This document shows positions 1 to 8,250 of a stretch of DNA of 62,781 bases, piece after piece; positions within the stretch are counted from its first letter, which is position 1, and every line of letters starts with the position of its first letter. The DNA is from an uncultured Bacteroidales bacterium (GTDB lineage Bacteria > Bacteroidota > Bacteroidia > Bacteroidales > FEN-979): the NCBI GenBank assembly GCA_903916595.1, contig CAIWXI010000039.1, positions 1 through 62,781 on the forward strand, written 5' to 3'. A program made the translations under genes and the position numbers. The notes beneath the pieces were generated by a model, which did not search any database, was not told where the DNA came from, and saw nothing but the letters and a program-made list of their open reading frames with translations.

Positions 1-599
1 CCGGTGGTAACAACATCATCAACCAAAAGAATATTCATACCGGCAATTTTTTCTATATTTTTTATCAGGAAAATCTCATTCACGTTATGCCAGCGTAAAA
101 AACGTGATTTATGAGTCTGAGTCTCGGTTGAATTTTTCCGCAATAGGGTTTCACAAGTAAACGGTATATCCATCGAAGAGGAAAGTCCAATAGCAAACTG
201 TTCGCTTTGATTATAACCCCTTTTCAGATATTTTTTCTTGTGAAGAGGAACGGGAATAATCATTTTTGAAAGGGAAAAAGGAGGGCATGACTTAAGGATT
301 TTACCGAATTCTTCACCCAGAAATATTCCAATATCCTTTCGACCCTTGTATTTCAAAGCATGGATCATGTTCTGTACCTTGCTGCCTTTATTAAACTGCA
401 GAAATGAGGTTGCCGAAAGAATATCGGCACGGCCCCAGAATATTTTATTAACTGGATTATCATCGTAATAGTGGAAGTTTGTTTTGGGAAGATGATAATA
501 GCAGTTATCGCAAATCACCTTTTCATGTTTCCACAGGGAATTGCCGCAACCGCAGCAGATGCGGGGAAAGATCAATCCGACAAAATCACCGGTCCACAT
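1..599 (-). CDS. comF: ComF family phosphoribosyltransferase-like protein (3' end outside window)
   Basis: The minus strand is open from an ATG at 599 to the window edge, giving 199 codons of a partial protein. The N-terminus carries the ComF zinc-finger-like cysteines (PRICCGCG, then CDNC about 20 residues later). A mid-protein VPLHKKKYLKRGYNQSEQ segment is typical of the family, and the PRPP-binding motif ILLVDDVVTTG lies exactly at the left edge. Family members take part in DNA uptake (ComF/GntX); the biochemical role is not settled. The frame stays open upstream of 599 but has no convincing start, so the ATG just before the cysteine motif was chosen. It is divergent from the ABC ATPase at 713. 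Confidence 0.85.
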   Translation of the reverse strand, partial: MWTGDFVGLIFPRICCGCGNSLWKHEKVICDNCYYHLPKTNFHYYDDNPVNKIFWGRADILSATSFLQFNKGSKVQNMIHALKYKGRKDIGIFLGEEFGKILKSCPPFSLSKMIIPVPLHKKKYLKRGYNQSEQFAIGLSSSMDIPFTCETLLRKNSTETQTHKSRFLRWHNVNEIFLIKNIEKIAGMNILLVDDVVTT

Positions 600-712
600 A
601 CCACTTAATCCGCCATCAATGAAAAAGTGATACAAAAGTTTTTCAACATTTAATGGGATTCTGTAAAAAATGACGTAGGTTTGATAAGGTTTTCGGCAAA
701 AATCCCGGTAGC

Positions 713-2413
713 ATGGATGTAGTAAATAAGGGCAAACTTCTGGAAGTAACCGACCTCAAAGTGAGCTTTCAGCAGGGAAAAGAAACCACCCTTGCCGTAG
801 ACGGAATCTCGTTTGAGATATTCCCTTCCGAAACACTGGCCATTGTGGGAGAATCAGGATCGGGTAAATCAGTTACAGCGCTTTCGGTCATGAAACTAAT
901 ACCTGATCCTCCGGGAAAGGTTGAAGCCGGGAAGATGAGATTTCTTACAAAAGATAATCGGCTTTTAGACCTGCAAAGTGTGTCTGAACCTGAAATGACA
1001 GAAATCAGGGGTAAAAATATTGCCATGGTCTTCCAGGAGCCGATGACCTCTCTAAACCCGGTATTCACCTGCGGCGACCAGGTACTTGAAGGGATACGTT
1101 CGCATTTTGAAATTTCCAGGACCCGGGCTGTGATGAGAACTCTTGAATTATTCAGGGAAGTGAGATTGCCCCAGCCCGATCGCATCTACAGATCATATCC
1201 TCATGAGTTATCGGGTGGGCAAAAGCAAAGGATTATGATCGCAATGGCAATTTCATGCAATCCTTCGCTTTTAATTGCCGACGAGCCAACGACCGCACTC
1301 GATGTGACTGTTCAGCAAAAGATCCTACTGCTTCTGAAAAAGATCCAGAAAGCAAGGAAAATGAGTATTTTGTTCATCACTCACGATCTGGGGCTGGTCT
1401 CAGGTTTTGCCGACCGGGTTTTGGTGATGTACAAAGGAAAGATTGTGGAACAGGGAAATGTTTCACAACTGTTTTCCAATCCCGGGCATCTGTATACGCA
1501 AGGACTGCTTGCCTGCAGGCCTCCGTTGAACACAAGACTGAAAAGACTGCCCACGGTTAACGACTTTATTGAGGGTGCGGGAAAGTCCGCAACGGAAATA
1601 ATCAGTGGTGAAGAACGTTCCGAAAGGCTTGCCAGACTATACCAACCCGAGCCTGTGCTCAGGGTAAAAGAGCTTATAAAACATTTTCCCGGAACAAAAG
1701 CTGTTGATCATGTAAGTTTTGATGTTTACCCCGGCGAAACCCTGGGAATAGTGGGCGAATCGGGATGTGGTAAAACCACGCTGGCCAGGGTGGTTCTTGA
1801 ACTCATACCGCCGGATTCCGGAACAATTATTTTTAAAAACGAAGAGATCACAAGGCTTTCCAGGGAAAAGATGAAATCTTTGCGGAAACACCTCCAGATC
1901 ATTTTTCAGGATCCGTATTCGTCGCTAAACCCAAGGCTCACCGCGGGTGCTGCAATCCTGGAACCCATGAAAGTGCACCGTCTTCATGGCAATGACACCG
2001 AAAGGAAGGAAAAGGTGATAGGGTTGCTTGAAAAAGTAGGACTTCAGCCTGAACATTATGACCGGTATCCTCATGAATTCTCAGGGGGCCAGAGGCAGCG
2101 TATATGTATTGCCAGGGCGCTTGCCGTGGAACCTCAGCTTCTTATCTGCGATGAATCCGTATCAGCGCTCGATGTTTCTGTTCAGGCACAGGTTCTCAAC
2201 CTGCTCAATGATTTGAAACTGGAATTCGGGCTTACGTATATCTTTATTTCACACGACCTCTCGGTTGTGAGGTATATGGCCGACAGGATTATCGTGATGA
2301 AAAATGGCCGGATCGTTGAGACAGGCGATGCCGACAGAATTTTTACTAATCCTCAGAACGCTTACACAAGTTCATTGATTGAAGCAATTCCACATCCGGA
2401 GTTTCTTCACTAA
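713..2413 (+). CDS. Fused dipeptide/oligopeptide ABC transporter ATP-binding protein
   Basis: This 566-residue protein has two complete ABC ATPase domains in tandem, like the DppD-DppF fusions (YejF/GsiA type) that power peptide importers. Domain 1 shows Walker A GESGSGKS at 46-53, signature LSGGQ near 166 and Walker B LLIADEP near 186. Domain 2 shows Walker A GESGCGKT near 349, signature FSGGQRQR near 456 and Walker B LLICDES near 477. Each domain ends with the oligopeptide-family extension (NPxxxYT, as in NPGHLYTQGLL and NPQNAYTSSLI). No permease or binding protein lies nearby, so the partners must be encoded elsewhere. Peptide import would fit the secreted peptidases in this window, but the substrate is inferred from family only. 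Confidence 0.92.
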   Translation: MDVVNKGKLLEVTDLKVSFQQGKETTLAVDGISFEIFPSETLAIVGESGSGKSVTALSVMKLIPDPPGKVEAGKMRFLTKDNRLLDLQSVSEPEMTEIRGKNIAMVFQEPMTSLNPVFTCGDQVLEGIRSHFEISRTRAVMRTLELFREVRLPQPDRIYRSYPHELSGGQKQRIMIAMAISCNPSLLIADEPTTALDVTVQQKILLLLKKIQKARKMSILFITHDLGLVSGFADRVLVMYKGKIVEQGNVSQLFSNPGHLYTQGLLACRPPLNTRLKRLPTVNDFIEGAGKSATEIISGEERSERLARLYQPEPVLRVKELIKHFPGTKAVDHVSFDVYPGETLGIVGESGCGKTTLARVVLELIPPDSGTIIFKNEEITRLSREKMKSLRKHLQIIFQDPYSSLNPRLTAGAAILEPMKVHRLHGNDTERKEKVIGLLEKVGLQPEHYDRYPHEFSGGQRQRICIARALAVEPQLLICDESVSALDVSVQAQVLNLLNDLKLEFGLTYIFISHDLSVVRYMADRIIVMKNGRIVETGDADRIFTNPQNAYTSSLIEAIPHPEFLH

Positions 2414-2434
2414 TTCTTTATAAAACACCAGATA

Positions 2435-4591
2435 ATGGGAAAAAAAATATCCAGAAAAACTTCGGCCGAAACCGGCAATATCGTAAAATCCGTGATCGAA
2501 GTTTTCAAGCAAAACCCTTTCAGCAGTTTTAATTATAAGCAGGTATCGGCACGGCTAGGACTGGATGACCGTGCCAGCAAGGACATGGTAAGACTTGTTG
2601 TAGAACGACTGTTCATGGTAAAGGATCTGGTTGAGTCAAAGAGGGGAAAATACCAGATCAATACCGAAAGCGATAAGTATAAGCAGGAGATGAACAGGGA
2701 TGTCGTTGGTCGCGTTGACATGAAACAGACCGGTAAAGCCTATATAATACCGGCGGATGGATCGGAAGATATTTTTGTTGCTGCTGAAAATACCAGTCAT
2801 GCTCTTCATGGCGACACGGTAAGGGTAAGACTGTTTCCTATGAGGAAGGGGCATAAAAAAGACGGGCAGATTACAGAAATCATTAAACGGCATAAGAGGC
2901 AATTCGTTGGTATTATTGAAGCAAGCAAGAATTTTGCATTTCTGATTCCTGACAACCCATCGGTTCCGATTGAAATCCTGATACAGAAACCCGACCTGAA
3001 CGGCGCCAGGAACGGGCAGAAAGTTGTTGCTGTGATCACCGAATGGCCGGAACATTCGAAGAATCCCTTTGGAAAGGTTATACAGATTCTTGGTCAACCC
3101 GGAGAAAATCTCGTGGAAATGCAGGCTATTCTGGCCGAATACGATTTCCCCTTGTCATTTTCAGAAAAAGCAGAAGCCGAAGCCCGAAAAATCCCCGAGG
3201 AGATACCTCAGGCGGAGATCAGCAAACGAAGGGACTTTAGAAATGTATTTACTATCACCATTGATCCGGAGGATGCAAAGGATTTCGATGATGCGATTTC
3301 GTTGTTAAAGCTGGCCAACGGCCACTGGGAAGTGGGAGTTCACATTGCCGACGTGTCGTATTACGTACAGAAGGGAACAGAGATCGACAAGGAGGCGTAT
3401 GAAAGAGGAACTTCGGTCTACATGGTACACCGTACCGTTCCCATGCTGCCCGAAAGGCTGTCGAACCAGCTTTGCTCGCTTCAGCCCGACAAGGACAGGT
3501 TGTGCTTTTCGGCCGTGTTTGAATTTGACGAAAGCGGAAAGATCTACAGCGAATGGTTTGGCCGGACGGTGATTCATTCGTGCCGCAGGTTTGCCTACGA
3601 GGAGGTTCAGGCCATCATTGAGGCTGGGCAGGGAGAATATGCTGAAGAGATTGCTATTCTTAACGGGATTGCATTAAAACTCCGTGAAGAAAGGTTTAAA
3701 AAAGGCTCTTTTAATTTTGAGACACAGGAAGTACGGTTCAGGCTGGATGATAAAGGACGGCCGCTGAGCATATACATCCGGGAAATGAAAGATGCCAACA
3801 AGCTGATCGAAGATTTCATGCTGCTGGCCAACCGGAAAGTGGCGGAGTGGGTTGGAAAGCAGAAACCGGAAGTTCAGCCGAAAACTTTTGTATACAGGGT
3901 CCATGACAAACCCAATCCGGAAAAGCTGGAAGTGTTCACACAGCTGGTCGAACGCCTGGGCTTTTCACTGAAGTTATCCACCAAAAAATCCATGGCTTTT
4001 TCTTTTAACCAGCTGTTTCATGATATCAAGGGGACCGGGGCGGAAAACATGGTCGAAAGTGTGGCTATCCGTACCATGGCAAAAGCAATTTATACAACAA
4101 AAAATATAGGGCATTATGGCCTTGCATTTCCTTATTATACCCACTTCACATCACCCATACGCCGTTACCCCGATCTGATGGTTCACCGTCTGTTCCAGGA
4201 TTATTTAGACAAGAAGCCATCGGTACAGGCAGCCGAATACGAGATGCTGTGCGAGCATTCTTCGGATATGGAAAAACGTGCCGCTGATGCGGAAAGAGCC
4301 TCGGTAAAATACAAGCAGGCCGAGTATATGCTTGATAAGATAGGGCAGGAGTTTGATGCTTTAATATCAGGGGTAAGCAAATGGGGAATTTTTGCCGAGA
4401 TCATCGGCACAAAATGCGAAGGGATGATCAAGCTCAGGGATCTCGACGACGATTATTATTACCTGGATGAAGAGAATTTCAGGGTGATCGGGCAGAGGTC
4501 CGGAAATGTATACAAACTGGGAGATCCGGTGAGGATCAGGGTGAAAAAGATAGATCTTTCGAGGAAGCAGATGGATTATTTAATACTTTGA
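2435..4591 (+). CDS. rnr: Ribonuclease R
   Basis: RNase R is a processive 3'-5' exoribonuclease that degrades structured RNA. The 718-residue length is normal. An N-terminal winged-helix segment (about 15-75) is followed by cold-shock domains (about 85-230). The RNB catalytic domain starts near 265 and contains the acidic cluster DPEDAKDFDDAIS, whose aspartates hold the catalytic magnesium ions. A C-terminal S1 domain begins near 638. It starts 21 nt after the ABC ATPase and ends one base before the acyltransferase gene, so the three genes probably share a transcript. Confidence 0.97.
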   Translation: MGKKISRKTSAETGNIVKSVIEVFKQNPFSSFNYKQVSARLGLDDRASKDMVRLVVERLFMVKDLVESKRGKYQINTESDKYKQEMNRDVVGRVDMKQTGKAYIIPADGSEDIFVAAENTSHALHGDTVRVRLFPMRKGHKKDGQITEIIKRHKRQFVGIIEASKNFAFLIPDNPSVPIEILIQKPDLNGARNGQKVVAVITEWPEHSKNPFGKVIQILGQPGENLVEMQAILAEYDFPLSFSEKAEAEARKIPEEIPQAEISKRRDFRNVFTITIDPEDAKDFDDAISLLKLANGHWEVGVHIADVSYYVQKGTEIDKEAYERGTSVYMVHRTVPMLPERLSNQLCSLQPDKDRLCFSAVFEFDESGKIYSEWFGRTVIHSCRRFAYEEVQAIIEAGQGEYAEEIAILNGIALKLREERFKKGSFNFETQEVRFRLDDKGRPLSIYIREMKDANKLIEDFMLLANRKVAEWVGKQKPEVQPKTFVYRVHDKPNPEKLEVFTQLVERLGFSLKLSTKKSMAFSFNQLFHDIKGTGAENMVESVAIRTMAKAIYTTKNIGHYGLAFPYYTHFTSPIRRYPDLMVHRLFQDYLDKKPSVQAAEYEMLCEHSSDMEKRAADAERASVKYKQAEYMLDKIGQEFDALISGVSKWGIFAEIIGTKCEGMIKLRDLDDDYYYLDEENFRVIGQRSGNVYKLGDPVRIRVKKIDLSRKQMDYLIL

Positions 4592-4592
4592 T

Positions 4593-6374
4593 ATGGACCT
4601 CGTTTCTCCGGATGATCTGGTAAAAGCCAGTAAAACGCTACAGATTTTTGGTGGCAACCGGCTCGCCCGGGTTCTGTTCAGGCTTTTCAGGCTGGACCTC
4701 CTGAATAAAACCTATTGCAACAATCTTCATCTTCCGCCTGAGGAGTTCAACGATAAAATCCTTGAAGATGTAAAGGTAGTATACAAGGTTTCGGAAATTG
4801 ATCTGAAAAACATTCCTGCTGACGGCAGTTTCATTACTGTTTCAAACCATGCCTATGGAGGAATTGATGGCCTGATGCTGATTTCCGTGATCACAAAACA
4901 GAGACCTGATTACAAAGTACTGGTGAATTTTTTACTCACGCGGATCGAGCCTCTGAAGAGATATTTTATCGGGGTAAACCCTTTTGAGACTCACAAAGAT
5001 TTAAAATCAAGCTACGGGGGATTAAAAGATGCTTTTGTACACCTTGTAAACAGGCATCCTATTGGTTTTTTTCCGGCGGGCGAAGTCAGCAGCTATAAAC
5101 TCAGGCAAGGGATAATCACCGACCGGGAATGGCAGCATTCGATGCTGAAATTTATTAAAAAAGCCAGGGTTCCTATTGTTCCAGTCTATTTCCCGGGCCA
5201 CAACAGCATCTCGTTCAATATCCTTGGGTTTATCCACCCGGCCTTGCGCACCGCCAAACTACCATCCGAATTATTCAATAAAGAAAAAAAAGAAATACAG
5301 ATCAGGATCGGCTCTCCAATATCGGTTAACGAACAGAATGAATTTAAGGATATCAACGACTACGGCAGGTTCCTGCGCATGAAAACATATGCACTGGGAC
5401 TTTCCGCTCCCCCCTTGAAATGCAAATACAATATACTGGCTCACTCGCCGGAACCTATTATTGATCCGGTTCCGGATTTCCTGATACTGGAAGAGATAGA
5501 GCAAATCAAAACAGAATATCTACTTTTCAGGATAAAAGAAAGTTGTGTGTTTTGCGCTCCCTCGGCAAAGATCCCCAACATTCTGAAGGAGATCGGAAGG
5601 CGAAGGGAGAAAACCTACCGCGAAGTTGGCGAAGGGACCAATAAAAGTGTGGACGTCGATCCTTATGATCCCTACTTTGAACAGCTTTTTATCTGGGACG
5701 ATAACGACAAGCAGCTGGTCGGAGGATACCGGGTGGGCAAGGGGAATCATATCCTCACAAATTTTGGGATGAAAGGATTTTACATCGCCAGCCTGTTCAG
5801 GATAAGCAAAAAATTTGCCCCCATCTTAAATGTCTCGATTGAACTCGGCCGTTCATTTATCATTAAAGAGTATCAGAAAAAACCGCTACCTCTGTTTCTG
5901 CTCTGGAAAGGGATCCTTTATCTTCTTCTTAAGAACCCTAACTACCGATATCTTCTGGGGCCCGTGAGTATCAGTAATGAGTTCAAATCATGTTCAAAAA
6001 CACTCTGTGTGGAATTTCTGAGGGCCAATTATTTTAATTCGGAATTTGCAGAGCATATAAAACCCAGAATGCCTTATAAGGGAAAGCCTCAGGGCATCAT
6101 CGAAAAAGAGCTGTTCCTGAAATATACCGGGAATGATACAGCCAGGCTCGACGGCTTCATCCGTGATTTTGACCCTCAGTATAAAACCCCTATTCTTCTC
6201 AGGAAATATCTTAGTGTAAATGCGGAAGTATTGGGATTTAACGTCGACCCCTTATTCAATAATTGCCTGGATGCACTTATGATACTCGATTTGTTTGAAG
6301 TGCCGTTCGCCACGATTGAGGGCCTGGCTAAGGAATTCCAGGACCAGTCATTGCTGGAAAGATTCAGGAAATAG
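4593..6374 (+). CDS. Two-domain acyltransferase (PlsC-like + OlsB/GNAT-like), probable aminolipid synthase
   Basis: This 593-residue protein joins two acyltransferase modules. Residues about 60-270 are PlsC/LPLAT-like, with NHAYGGID at 85-92 (His followed by five residues and Asp, one longer than the usual NHX4D) and FFPAGEVS at 159-166. Residues about 310-560 resemble the hemolysin-like GNAT fold of OlsB, with LFIWDDNDKQLVGGYR near 365 and IELGRSFI near 416. The same domain order occurs in OlsF-type enzymes, in which the C-terminal half N-acylates an amino acid and the N-terminal half O-acylates the product to give ornithine- or glycine-type lipids. The amino acid used here cannot be read from sequence. 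The gene starts one base after rnr stops. Confidence 0.8.
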   Translation: MDLVSPDDLVKASKTLQIFGGNRLARVLFRLFRLDLLNKTYCNNLHLPPEEFNDKILEDVKVVYKVSEIDLKNIPADGSFITVSNHAYGGIDGLMLISVITKQRPDYKVLVNFLLTRIEPLKRYFIGVNPFETHKDLKSSYGGLKDAFVHLVNRHPIGFFPAGEVSSYKLRQGIITDREWQHSMLKFIKKARVPIVPVYFPGHNSISFNILGFIHPALRTAKLPSELFNKEKKEIQIRIGSPISVNEQNEFKDINDYGRFLRMKTYALGLSAPPLKCKYNILAHSPEPIIDPVPDFLILEEIEQIKTEYLLFRIKESCVFCAPSAKIPNILKEIGRRREKTYREVGEGTNKSVDVDPYDPYFEQLFIWDDNDKQLVGGYRVGKGNHILTNFGMKGFYIASLFRISKKFAPILNVSIELGRSFIIKEYQKKPLPLFLLWKGILYLLLKNPNYRYLLGPVSISNEFKSCSKTLCVEFLRANYFNSEFAEHIKPRMPYKGKPQGIIEKELFLKYTGNDTARLDGFIRDFDPQYKTPILLRKYLSVNAEVLGFNVDPLFNNCLDALMILDLFEVPFATIEGLAKEFQDQSLLERFRK

Positions 6375-7106
6375 TCAGGCCAGCTTATTCTTTTCGATCA
6401 GGTCAAAGAAATTTTTACGGAATGTTTCGCTTACAGGGATATATTTATCAAGGATTTTGATACGGTTTCTTTCGATGGATTCGATTTTGTCGAGAGCCAC
6501 GAAAAATGATTTATGGACTCTGCAGAACAAAGGTTCATGAAGCACCTCTTCCAGTTTTTTAGAATTCATCAGGGTCATAATACGCCGGGTTTTTGTTACA
6601 ATTCTCCAGTAATCACCCATGCCTTCCACATACAGAACATCCGGACATTCGATTCGTTCCATGCGGGTTTCGGTCTTTACAAAGAAATAAGAAAGTCCGG
6701 AACTTTTTACTTCGGACGAGGTGGTTTTTTCGTGCGCCTGATTTTCCATTTGCATTCGCTCGTATACCTTATTAACTCCTTTTAAAAACCTGGCAAACGA
6801 TATAGGCTTAAGCATATAATCCATCACATCCAGATCAAACCCCTGGATTGCATAATTTTCATATGCCGTTGTGAAGATCACGAAGGGTGGATTTTGAAGC
6901 GAATTTAGCAATTGTATGCCCGAAAGTTCTTCCATCTGTATATCCAGAAAGATAAGGTCAACTTTGCCCGAACGTATGAATTCAATGGAATCCACAGCGT
7001 TGTCGAAGGTCTTTGAGAGATTCAGAAATGACACCTTTGAACAATATTCCCTGATAATGTCAAGGGCCAGGGGTTCGTCGTCTATAGCAATACAATGGAT
7101 CTGCAT
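6375..7106 (-). CDS. LytTR-family two-component response regulator
   Basis: This 243-residue protein has an N-terminal receiver domain and a C-terminal LytTR DNA-binding domain. The receiver shows the acidic pocket (DDE at 9-11), the phospho-acceptor Asp55 in FLDIQM, and Lys100 in MLKP. LytTR spans about 138-240 and includes the YVEGMGDYW and FCRVHKSFFVALDKI segments. The start codon overlaps the stop of the upstream LytS kinase by one base (TGATG), so the two are translationally coupled and almost certainly a cognate pair. Its stop abuts that of the convergent acyltransferase gene. The target genes are unknown. Confidence 0.95.
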   Translation of the reverse strand: MQIHCIAIDDEPLALDIIREYCSKVSFLNLSKTFDNAVDSIEFIRSGKVDLIFLDIQMEELSGIQLLNSLQNPPFVIFTTAYENYAIQGFDLDVMDYMLKPISFARFLKGVNKVYERMQMENQAHEKTTSSEVKSSGLSYFFVKTETRMERIECPDVLYVEGMGDYWRIVTKTRRIMTLMNSKKLEEVLHEPLFCRVHKSFFVALDKIESIERNRIKILDKYIPVSETFRKNFFDLIEKNKLA

Positions 7107-8128
7107 CAGGAATGGATAATTAACTTGACAGTAAACATATCTTCGCCGGAATTGATATCGAGGCTGTATTTTTGCGGATAGAGCAGTTCCAGCCTGCGTC
7201 GGATATTGTTCAGCCCGATACCTCCCTGCTGGTCTTTAGGCGCCAGCTGATTTTTACGGATGAAATTTTTCACTTCAAAAGACACCATATCGGGTTTTAC
7301 ATCGAGGCTGACTATGATCCCGGGAGCTGGAACTGTGCGGCTTGCATGTTTGAATGCATTTTCAACAAAGGGAATCAGCAGCATAGGGGCGATGGTAAGC
7401 CCTTCGGCTGAACCCTTGATTTCAAGGGATACAAAATCCTTATTCCGTAATCTCAGTTTTTCAAGTTCGATAAAGCTTTTCAGGTATTCGATTTCTTTTT
7501 CAAGAAGCACCTTGTCGGTGGTGGCATCATACAGCATATACCGCATGATCGACGACAGTTTCATCACGGCCTCAGGTGCATCATCCGATTTCTGGTAAAC
7601 GAGAGAATAGATATTATTTAGTGTGTTGAAGAAAAAATGGGGGTTAACCTGCGACCGAAGCAAGGCAAGTTCACTGATCTGCTTCTGATTGATGAAATCG
7701 GCCTGGAGTTTCTGGTTCTCGTACCAATTGATTGCCAGGCGGATCAGCAGGCTGTAAATGAAAAAGATAATGATCAGCCGGATATCATCAAAGACCCATG
7801 CCTTATCGATCGTCAGTTTGTTCATGTCATAATGGACGAGATATCTCCAGAATGGATATTCCATAGCGATACGGCCTGCAAGAATAAGCCCGGCTATTGA
7901 CAGTCCAAGCAGAACACTAATGAGTTTGTTTTTGAGTTTGAACAGATATCCGAATGAAAAATAGAACGCGTAAAAAGAAAGCATTCCGGTGAGCATGTGG
8001 ATGATGAGATCGGGTAGAAGGAAAGGAACATCTTTTTTTATGAAATACGGGAATGCGGCCTGGTTAAATATGTATAACCAGAAGACGATATGGATTAAAA
8101 TTTTATATTTCAGTTTCATCCGATACAA
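7106..8128 (-). CDS. LytS-type sensor histidine kinase
   Basis: This 340-residue membrane kinase has about four transmembrane helices in residues 8-135 and no large periplasmic domain. It is followed by a His_kinase (LytS/YehU class) domain with the phospho-acceptor His164 in SQVNPHFFFNTLNN. The ATPase domain shows PFVENAFKH (N box) and GGIGLNNIRRRLELLY (G box). It signals to the overlapping LytTR regulator. The small sensory region suggests a membrane or lipophilic signal, which is an inference. A second Met at residue 4 is an alternative start. A TATCTTAG box on the minus strand (8142-8149) could be its -7 element. Confidence 0.93.
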   Translation of the reverse strand: MYRMKLKYKILIHIVFWLYIFNQAAFPYFIKKDVPFLLPDLIIHMLTGMLSFYAFYFSFGYLFKLKNKLISVLLGLSIAGLILAGRIAMEYPFWRYLVHYDMNKLTIDKAWVFDDIRLIIIFFIYSLLIRLAINWYENQKLQADFINQKQISELALLRSQVNPHFFFNTLNNIYSLVYQKSDDAPEAVMKLSSIMRYMLYDATTDKVLLEKEIEYLKSFIELEKLRLRNKDFVSLEIKGSAEGLTIAPMLLIPFVENAFKHASRTVPAPGIIVSLDVKPDMVSFEVKNFIRKNQLAPKDQQGGIGLNNIRRRLELLYPQKYSLDINSGEDMFTVKLIIHS

Positions 8129-8156
8129 TTGAAAATCAACGCTAAGATATGAAAGA

Positions 8157-8206
8157 AATCGGCCTCATTGCAGGATTTTCAGGTCTAATCTGCAATGAGA
8201 CCGATT
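8157..8206 (-). terminator. Stem-loop terminator after the LysE-DPP7 transcript
   Basis: Two 17-nt arms (8157-8173 and 8190-8206) surround a 16-nt loop. The arms are complementary except at one position, which is C/A when read as plus-strand RNA but U/G, a wobble pair, in minus-strand RNA. The minus-strand stem is followed by a pyrimidine-rich TTTCTTTCAT stretch. This orientation fits termination of the minus transcript ending with the peptidase at 8251, upstream of the kinase gene. Confidence 0.65.
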
Positions 8207-8250
8207 CTGTCGATAAAGGCTGTTAAACGATCGGTGAAAACGCCGGGGCT

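Noticed and set aside
600-720. Upstream extension of the comF frame
   Set aside because: The frame is open but has no ATG and would overlap the 5' end of the divergent ABC ATPase gene.
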